This document shows, one piece after another, positions 29,882 through 35,538 of a DNA stretch of 35,538 nt. The position numbers and the translations under genes are program-made. The DNA is taken from NCBI RefSeq assembly GCF_027484545.1, contig NZ_JAIXST010000195.1, positions 1-35,538 of the forward strand. The letters are read 5' to 3'. This stretch comes from Runella sp. (GTDB taxonomy: Bacteria > Bacteroidota > Bacteroidia > Cytophagales > Spirosomataceae). Each line of letters starts with the position of its first letter. Within the stretch, counting starts at the first letter, position 1. The notes under the pieces were generated by a model. It searched no databases. It worked only from the letters and a program-made list of their open reading frames with translations, and had not been told where the DNA came from.

Positions 29882-31072
29882 TTACAACACGATAAACTCT
29901 ACTCGTCTGTTTTTTTTGCGGTTTTCTTCAGTCGTATTGGGTGCAACGGCATCCACCGGTCCACGCCCAACAGTTTGCAAACGATTGGCATTGATTCCCT
30001 TTTGTATTAAGTAATCAACTACTGATTGGCAACGGTCGCGGGAAAGTTTTACATTCAGTTCAAAATCACCTACATTATCCGTATGCCCCCGAATTTCGAC
30101 GCGGATAGCAGGATTTTGCTTCATCACTTCCAAGAGTTCATCCAATTGTAAGGAAGATTCAGGTCGTAGTACCGGACTGCTTTGGTCAAAATAAATGTTA
30201 TTCAGCGAAATTGCTTTGCCTTTTTCAATGGTTCCAAACGACTTGGTTTCTACTGCTTTTTCTGCCGGAACGGGCGCTTTTGCAACGGGGGGAGGGGGGG
30301 CAGCCACTCGTTCCAATTTAGCTGTTAAGTCATATTGTTTACCATTCAATGCCGTTTCAATCGCTAAATTTTTAGTGACTGAAGTATAGCCTGTAGCCGT
30401 AGCTACTATCTCAATCGCGTCTGGTGAGTCGTACGAAAGTTCTGTTAAGCCGTCCTTCACTATTAATGTTTGAATTTCTCCCGTGTTTTTTGATTTGACT
30501 TTTACAGTACTGCTTGGGATAGGACGCTCATCTGAATTAACTACCTTTATTTTTACAATGGACGGTTTGATTTTTTGTAACTCAAACGCTAAAGGTCGGT
30601 CGTGTTTAATGTCATTAATATTCGCAGAAGCATCGGTATATCCCTTGGCGGTTACATAAATGCTAACCACGGTTTCTGGAACAACTTTTATCAAAAATCC
30701 ATTGTCGGCAGCGCTAAAAACAGGCTCAAATTCCTTCCCCGTTTTTGAATCCTTCACTTTCAATTGAATTTTAACCAACTGAGCGTGAGTTTCAACATCT
30801 CTTACTACAATTGTTATATTGATAAGCCCTGCCTGATTGCCAGAATCAAAGATTTGAGCATCTTTAACGGTTACTCCCCCCTTCTCATTATCAATAACTG
30901 ACGTGATTACCGTCTCCTTTTTCTTTTTAGTAGTATCAGCTAAAAAATCGTTTAAAATGGAAGATTTATAGCCTATAAAAGGAGAATATGTTCTGCTCCC
31001 AGGAGCACACCAACTATAATGTCCGAAGACACTTAATAGACTGATAAGTAATAGAAGAAGCGTTGTTTTCAT
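29882..31072 (-). CDS. OmpA-family outer-membrane protein with Ig-like/PEGA-type repeats
   Basis: 396 aa. A signal peptide (MKTTLLLLLISLLSVFGHYS) is followed by two or three beta-sandwich modules resembling PEGA/carboxypeptidase-regulatory-like repeats (VSIYVTAKGYTDASANI; IEIVATATGYTSVTKNLAI), a Pro-rich linker (APPPPVAKAPVPAEKA) and a C-terminal OmpA peptidoglycan-binding domain: NIYFDQSSPVLRPES, RVEIRGHTDNVGD, NVKLSRDRCQSVVDYL, NRRVEFIVL. It is probably an outer-membrane or periplasmic protein attached to peptidoglycan. Divergent from the MarR gene. Confidence 0.9.
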   Translation of the reverse strand: MKTTLLLLLISLLSVFGHYSWCAPGSRTYSPFIGYKSSILNDFLADTTKKKKETVITSVIDNEKGGVTVKDAQIFDSGNQAGLINITIVVRDVETHAQLVKIQLKVKDSKTGKEFEPVFSAADNGFLIKVVPETVVSIYVTAKGYTDASANINDIKHDRPLAFELQKIKPSIVKIKVVNSDERPIPSSTVKVKSKNTGEIQTLIVKDGLTELSYDSPDAIEIVATATGYTSVTKNLAIETALNGKQYDLTAKLERVAAPPPPVAKAPVPAEKAVETKSFGTIEKGKAISLNNIYFDQSSPVLRPESSLQLDELLEVMKQNPAIRVEIRGHTDNVGDFELNVKLSRDRCQSVVDYLIQKGINANRLQTVGRGPVDAVAPNTTEENRKKNRRVEFIVL

Positions 31073-31232
31073 TGAGACAAATATCGGGGTAATTTTCTGT
31101 TTCTTGCGTAATACATCGGCAAATTCTGTATTAGCCTACTATACAGCTTTGATAGTCAGATATTCTTGTATTAATTTGCAAACGAATAGTTAGTAAGCTA
31201 AAAACCGACGCCTTTGATTTTAAATTATAAAA

Positions 31233-31670
31233 ATGACTCACCCTTCCGATTCTCGTGCTTATTTTTTTAAAATTGACACTACAATTAAAAAAATTCGAAA
31301 TGTTCTGCAAAAACGATTTAATGATGCAGGATTTGATTTAACCGTTGACCAGTGGGTATTGATTGACCACGTAGCCCGCAATCAGGGAATCAGTCAAAAT
31401 ACGCTGGCTGAATTAACTACCAAAGATGCCCCTACAGTAACGCGTATTTTGGATTTATTGGTTAAAAAAGGCTTGGTAGAACGCCGTATGTCGGAAGAAG
31501 ACCGCCGCAAATTCAACATTTTTTTGATGCCCGAAGGTGAAAAGACCTTTGAAACAGTGTTACCCGTCGTAAAAGAAATCCGTCGGCAAGGCTGGGGTGA
31601 GCTAAACGAAGAAGATTATGAACATTTCGTTCGTATCATGGATTCTATTTACCAAAATTTTAGCAATTAG
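31233..31670 (+). CDS. MarR-family transcriptional regulator
   Basis: 145 aa. The winged helix core is LTVDQWVLIDHVARN, then ISQNTLAELTTKDAPTVTRI / LDLLVKKGLVERRMSEEDRRK, with the DRR wing motif. Dimerisation helices lie at both ends. MarR proteins are usually repressors of nearby genes released by small aromatic ligands or oxidants; the closest candidate target is the divergent OmpA-type gene across a 160-bp gap. The 278-bp gap after it (31671-31948) holds only the topA -7 box. Confidence 0.92.
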   Translation: MTHPSDSRAYFFKIDTTIKKIRNVLQKRFNDAGFDLTVDQWVLIDHVARNQGISQNTLAELTTKDAPTVTRILDLLVKKGLVERRMSEEDRRKFNIFLMPEGEKTFETVLPVVKEIRRQGWGELNEEDYEHFVRIMDSIYQNFSN

Positions 31671-31910
31671 ATAAAGTTACTAAGTGAACCATTAAAGGAT
31701 TGCTTGGGTTTTTTATATAAATAAGTGGCTTTAGCGCGTTGCAGGCAGGTATTTTCATAAAAAGACAAGCCTAACCATAGTTGCATTTGGAACAAATATA
31801 GTGTTCCCTATATCCTCAAATCAGTAGAAACAGGTTAAAAATCAGCTGTTCACAGCCCTAAAATCCCGTGCCTGAAATGTAGGATTTATTTATTTTCAAT
31901 AATTCCCCCC

Positions 31911-31918
31911 TATATTTG
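31911..31918 (+). promoter_or_regulatory. -7 element of topA
   Basis: TATATTTG is a perfect TAnnTTTG match, 30 bp before ATG 31949. It overlaps an upstream in-frame TTG (31916), which argues against that longer start. Confidence 0.55.
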
Positions 31919-31948
31919 AAGGCAAAATTGGGACCAAACACACCCTCC

Positions 31949-34414
31949 ATGTCAAAAAACTTAGTAATTGTAGAGTCACCGGCCAAAGCCAAAACCATTG
32001 AAGGATACTTGGGAAAAGATTTTACGGTCAAGTCCAGTTTTGGGCACGTCCGTGACCTTCCTGATAAAGATTTAGGCGTAGATGTAAAGAACGGCTATCA
32101 ACCTGCCTATGAAGTTTCGTCCGATAAAACTAAAATAATCAGTGAATTAAAGAAGCTGGCTAAATCTTCGGATGAGGTTTGGCTCGCCACTGATGATGAC
32201 CGCGAAGGGGAAGCTATTTCGTGGCATTTGAAAGAAGCGTTGGGTTTGCCCAACGATACCAAACGCATTGTATTTCGGGAAATTACTAAAGGAGCTTTGC
32301 AAAAAGCCATTCAAAATCCTCGTGCCATAGACATGGACTTGGTCAATGCCCAACAGGCACGACGTGTCCTTGACCGTTTGGTAGGGTATGAGCTTTCTCC
32401 TGTTTTGTGGCGTAAAATCAAAATCGGTAATAATACAGCTCTGTCGGCAGGACGGGTTCAATCGGTAGCCGTGCGGCTTATTGTGGAGCGAGAACGTGAC
32501 GTAGACGCCCACGAATCAAAATCTTCCTTTAAAGTAACCGCCCGTTTTGACTTGGATGGCGGTAAAGTACTGGAAGCTGAACTTCCTAAAAACTTTGAAA
32601 CGGAAACTCTGGCAAGGGAATTTTTGGAGAGATGTAAAGGGGCAACGTTCAAAATCAAAAATCTGGAAGTAAAGCCTGCCAAAAAATCACCGGCACCTCC
32701 GTTCACTACTTCTACGCTACAGCAGGAAGCTTCGCGGAAATTGAGTTTTTCGGTTTCTCAAACGATGACCGTTGCCCAAAAACTCTACGAAGCCGGTAAA
32801 ATTTCTTACATGCGTACCGACTCTACCAATTTGTCGGAAGAAGCATTGCAGAAAGCAAAAGATCAAATAACGACCGAATACGGCGAAAAATATCACCAAC
32901 AGCGCGTTTACAAAACCAAGTCAGAGTCGGCGCAGGAAGCTCACGAAGCCATTCGTCCTACCAACTTTGGCGAACTCAAAGCAAGTACGGATCGCAATGA
33001 GCAACGTCTGTACGAATTGATCTGGAAACGCGCGATTGCCTCTCAAATGGCAGATGCACAATTGGAGCGAACCATCGCAACGGTTGGCATATCGACTACT
33101 CCCGAAGATTTAATCGCACAAGGGGAAGTTATCAAATTTGACGGGTTCTTAAAAGTATATCTTGAATCGAAAGACGATGAAGAAGAGGATACAAAAGGAA
33201 TGTTGCCTCCTTTGAACATCGGTCAAATCCTGCTTTTGAATATCCTTAAAGCAACAGAGCGTTTTTCTCGCCCTAAACCACGTTACACGGAAGCGAGTTT
33301 GGTGAAACAGTTGGAAGAGATGGGTATCGGGCGACCTTCGACGTATGCCCCTACGCTTTCGACCATCATCAAGCGGGAGTACGTGATGAAGCAGGACAAA
33401 AAAGGGCAGGAGCGTGATTTTAAAGAATTGGCGCTTCGAAACAATGAGATTAAAGAAACAGTAGGGAAAGAAACGTACGGCGCAGAAAAAGCAAAGTTGT
33501 TTCCAACCAATACGGGAATGGTCGTCAATGATTTCTTAGTAGATCTATTTCCCAATGTAGTTGACTTCTCTTTTACGGCAAACGTAGAAAAAGAGTTTGA
33601 TGAAATTGCCGACGGGAAGCTTTCCTGGCAACAAATGATCGATGGGTTTTACCAAGGTTTCCATCAGAAAATCGGCGAAGTGGAAGGTTCCAACGTGTTG
33701 AAAAAGAACACCAATCGGGATTTAGGATTAGACCCTAAATCCGGTAAACCTATTTCGGCACGAATCGGTAAATTTGGTCCGTATGTTCAAATCGGCGAAA
33801 ATATCGAAGGAGAACCCAAACCTCAATACGCCAACCTCAAGAAAGGACAGCTCGTTGAAACCATCACCTTGGAAGAAGCTCTTGAACTGTTTTCGCTTCC
33901 CCGTGAAGTAGGCTTCTTTGAAGACAAACCCATGATTATTGGGGTTGGGAAATATGGCCCGTATGTCAAGCACGACGATAAATTTTATTCGCTCGACCGC
34001 AACGATGATCCTTATACCGTAGAAGCCGAGGCGTGTATTATGGCCATCAAACTTAAACGCGGCGACCTCGCTAATGAGGGTGAAGGTTTGGGTGAGTTGG
34101 AAGGTAAACCACTTACCACCGGTCAGGGGAAATACGGACCATTCATCAAACACGATGATAAGTATTATTCTTTGCCGAAAGGTTCAAGTCTTCAACGAAT
34201 TACGCGTGAAGAAGCGCTCGAAATTATCCAGAAAAAACGCGAAGTGGAGAACAATAAAGTAATTCGGGAATTTCCCGAAAATCCCACCGTTAAAGTTCTT
34301 CGCGGCCCTTACGGCCCTTACATCGCAGTTGGTAAACGGAATATCAAAATTCCTAAAGATACCGATCCCGCTTCACTCACGTTGGAAGATTGTATGAAGC
34401 TGGCAGGAAGCTGA
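31949..34414 (+). CDS. topA: DNA topoisomerase I
   Basis: 821 aa from ATG 31949 (MSKNLVIVESPAKAKTIEGY). The Toprim domain includes ESPAKAKTIEGYLG and the acidic triad in DDDREGEAISWHL (82-86). The active-site Tyr is about 287 in GKISYMRTDSTNLS. ALSAGRVQSVAVRLIVERE and the GIGRPSTYAPTLSTI motif complete the type IA core. In place of zinc ribbons, the C-terminus has four repeats of the GK(F/Y)GP(Y/F) type (ARIGKFGPYVQIGE; GVGKYGPYVKHDDKFYSL; GQGKYGPFIKHDDKYYSL; RGPYGPYIAVGKR), with no CxxC pairs. It relaxes negative supercoils; essential in most bacteria. Confidence 0.97.
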   Translation: MSKNLVIVESPAKAKTIEGYLGKDFTVKSSFGHVRDLPDKDLGVDVKNGYQPAYEVSSDKTKIISELKKLAKSSDEVWLATDDDREGEAISWHLKEALGLPNDTKRIVFREITKGALQKAIQNPRAIDMDLVNAQQARRVLDRLVGYELSPVLWRKIKIGNNTALSAGRVQSVAVRLIVERERDVDAHESKSSFKVTARFDLDGGKVLEAELPKNFETETLAREFLERCKGATFKIKNLEVKPAKKSPAPPFTTSTLQQEASRKLSFSVSQTMTVAQKLYEAGKISYMRTDSTNLSEEALQKAKDQITTEYGEKYHQQRVYKTKSESAQEAHEAIRPTNFGELKASTDRNEQRLYELIWKRAIASQMADAQLERTIATVGISTTPEDLIAQGEVIKFDGFLKVYLESKDDEEEDTKGMLPPLNIGQILLLNILKATERFSRPKPRYTEASLVKQLEEMGIGRPSTYAPTLSTIIKREYVMKQDKKGQERDFKELALRNNEIKETVGKETYGAEKAKLFPTNTGMVVNDFLVDLFPNVVDFSFTANVEKEFDEIADGKLSWQQMIDGFYQGFHQKIGEVEGSNVLKKNTNRDLGLDPKSGKPISARIGKFGPYVQIGENIEGEPKPQYANLKKGQLVETITLEEALELFSLPREVGFFEDKPMIIGVGKYGPYVKHDDKFYSLDRNDDPYTVEAEACIMAIKLKRGDLANEGEGLGELEGKPLTTGQGKYGPFIKHDDKYYSLPKGSSLQRITREEALEIIQKKREVENNKVIREFPENPTVKVLRGPYGPYIAVGKRNIKIPKDTDPASLTLEDCMKLAGS

Positions 34415-34421
34415 TTAAAAT

Positions 34422-34511
34422 AGTATTCAGTAGTGAGTATTTAGTAGTGAGTAGATTTCTTTTGCTTTGAAAGTATTCAACTCAATACAATCATACTCAT
34501 TACTCAATACT
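34422..34511. repeat. Direct and inverted 'AGTAGTGAGTA' repeats abutting the DLH gene start
   Basis: A 14-bp direct repeat (AGTATTCAGTAGTG 34422-34435; AGTATTTAGTAGTG 34436-34449) precedes an inverted copy (TACTCATTACTCAATACT, 34494-34511) that matches the reverse complement of 34422-34439 at 16 of 18 positions. The inverted copy ends 3 bp before the ATG at 34515. It could form a long-loop hairpin between topA and the hydrolase and cover the ribosome-binding region. Confidence 0.65.
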
Positions 34512-34514
34512 ACC

Positions 34515-35372
34515 ATGGATCAGCGTATTATTAATCTTTTTGACGAATACACCCACAAACCGCTCAAACGCGACGACTTTTTGCAGCGATTGGCTACATT
34601 AACAGGAAGCACTACCGCAGCGATGGCAGTATTGCCACTTTTAGAAATTAACTACGCCAACGCTTCTACCGTCAAACCCAACGACGAACGACTTACCACC
34701 GAAACCATCACGTATCCGGGTGAAGAAACCCAAATGAAGGGCTATTTAGCACGTCCTGCGGCAGCAGGAAAGTATCCGGCAGTGGTGATTATTCATGAAA
34801 ACAGAGGTCTTAATCCTCACATTGAAGACGTAACGCGACGTGTAGCTTTGGCGGGTTTCATTGCTTTAGCACCTGATGCCCTTTCGCCTTTTGGCGGCAC
34901 TCCGACCGAAGACGAAAAAATACGTACTTATTTTGGGCAACTTGACCCCAAGAAAAATCTCAGCAACTTCATAAAAGCCTTTGATTACCTTAAATCACGC
35001 CCGGACTGTACTGGAAAAACGGGTTGCGTGGGCTTTTGCTGGGGTGGTGCAATGGTGAATCAATTAGCGGTTAATGTTCCCACTTTAAATGCAGCAGTAG
35101 CTTACTATGGTCGTCAGCCTGATGCTGCCGATGTGCCTAAAATCAAAGCGGCACTGATGCTTCACTATGGAGGACTTGACGAGCGCATTAACGCAGGTAT
35201 CCCTGCCTATGAAGAAGCATTAAAAAAAGCAGGCGTAAACTATGAGTTGTACGTGTATGAAGGTGCTCAACACGCTTTTAACAACGATACGGCTCCTACG
35301 CGTTACAACGAAGCCGTAGCCAAACAGGCATGGGAGAGAACCATTGGCTTATTTAACAAAAAATTAAAGTAA
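34515..35372 (+). CDS. Dienelactone hydrolase family protein
   Basis: 285 aa from ATG 34515. The nucleophile is a Cys in GFCWGG (Cys 175), with Asp 222 (HYGGLDERI) and His 253 (GAQHAFNN) completing the Cys-Asp-His triad. The conserved Glu 95 in IIHENRG is also typical. Residues 22-52 (LQRLATLTGSTTAAMAVLPL) look like a TAT-independent hydrophobic leader or helix, so export is possible. Known members open dienelactones in chloroaromatic breakdown; many bacterial homologues act on other esters, so the substrate is unknown. Confidence 0.9.
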   Translation: MDQRIINLFDEYTHKPLKRDDFLQRLATLTGSTTAAMAVLPLLEINYANASTVKPNDERLTTETITYPGEETQMKGYLARPAAAGKYPAVVIIHENRGLNPHIEDVTRRVALAGFIALAPDALSPFGGTPTEDEKIRTYFGQLDPKKNLSNFIKAFDYLKSRPDCTGKTGCVGFCWGGAMVNQLAVNVPTLNAAVAYYGRQPDAADVPKIKAALMLHYGGLDERINAGIPAYEEALKKAGVNYELYVYEGAQHAFNNDTAPTRYNEAVAKQAWERTIGLFNKKLK

Positions 35373-35476
35373 AGCGTATTCCTTATTCTTCGGCTTTTAG
35401 TTACTGTAAATTCCTGTGAAAATGGGTTCATCGTCACATTTGGTGAAAGTCGAGGTTTGGGTTGTAATTTTGAAGA

Positions 35477-35538
35477 ATGGACTCTGCCTTCCTTTTGCCT
35501 TCCGAGCTCGACTTAGAACTACTTGATTACGAACTTTA
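35477..35538 (+). CDS. Start of a probable transposase, cut by window edge
   Basis: Reads MDSAFLLPSELDLELLDYEL up to the edge. The 'FLLP...LD(Y)' opening resembles N-terminal regions of ISAon1/ISL3-like transposases of Bacteroidota, but only 20 residues are visible. TAATTTTG (35465-35472) with TTG at 35440-35442 lies just upstream. The GGGTTCATCGTCACATTTGG stretch from 35424 could be the left terminal repeat. Between 35373 and 35476 there is no other gene. Confidence 0.4.
   Translation, partial: MDSAFLLPSELDLELLDYEL

Overview
The window looks like chromosomal DNA of a Bacteroidota bacterium, probably Cytophagales of the Runella/Spirosoma type. That placement is inferred from three things: protein families common in that phylum (DUF6503, DUF6132, DUF2490, an LpxH-like phosphatase, a TopA with GK(F/Y)GP repeats at its C-terminus), several promoters of the Bacteroidota form TTG-N19..22-TAnnTTTG, and intergenic low-complexity repeat families typical of the group. 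No rRNA, tRNA or CRISPR array was seen.

Layout. 1-726 is a decayed unknown gene broken by single-base homopolymer indels. 751-3268 holds a saccharopine-dehydrogenase-like oxidoreductase and a secreted sulfatase. 3539-5878 holds a DUF6503 lipoprotein, a rhodanese lipoprotein overlapping a DUF3365 c-type heme protein, a DinB-like protein and a 32-residue membrane peptide. 5993-8735 is an arsenic operon (arsR, ACR3 efflux pump, arsC). Beyond arsC lies a toxin-antitoxin (TA) module whose toxin gene carries a 14-bp palindromic frameshift insertion, and then a remnant of a second arsC 3' end. 8807-10874 holds small membrane proteins plus a rhodanese/thioredoxin operon, which looks like a sulfur or thiol redox cluster. 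11016-12622 holds a 2OG-Fe(II) oxygenase and a secreted esterase. 12677-15010 is a GH65 maltose phosphorylase-like gene with an in-frame repeat insertion. 15374-15894 is a two-TM (SLATT/DUF4231-like) gene broken by a 20-bp tandem duplication and a TGA. 15925-17808 holds DUF2490, YhhN and methylmalonyl-CoA epimerase.

18128-20159 pairs myo-inositol oxygenase with a LacI-type regulator, and two candidate LacI operators lie upstream of the oxygenase. 20131-25855 holds a sterol-desaturase-family hydroxylase, purE, a LysM protein, an LpxH-like phosphatase, a NeuD-like acetyltransferase, a second and intact copy of the TA module, and recF. 26007-31670 holds pdhA, an MlaE-like permease, ung, apaG, a methyltransferase with repeat-derived residues, an OmpA-family protein and a MarR regulator. 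31949-35372 holds topA and a dienelactone-hydrolase-family protein. A probable insertion sequence begins at the right edge.

Most genes are ordinary core or metabolic genes. The distinctive content is short-range genome remodelling: two paralogous TA modules (one damaged, lying between two arsC 3' ends), palindromic and low-complexity repeats that entered reading frames without breaking them or sit directly against start codons, a tandem duplication that breaks a membrane gene, and a 14-bp Crp/Fnr-like motif found before three groups of small redox or membrane genes.
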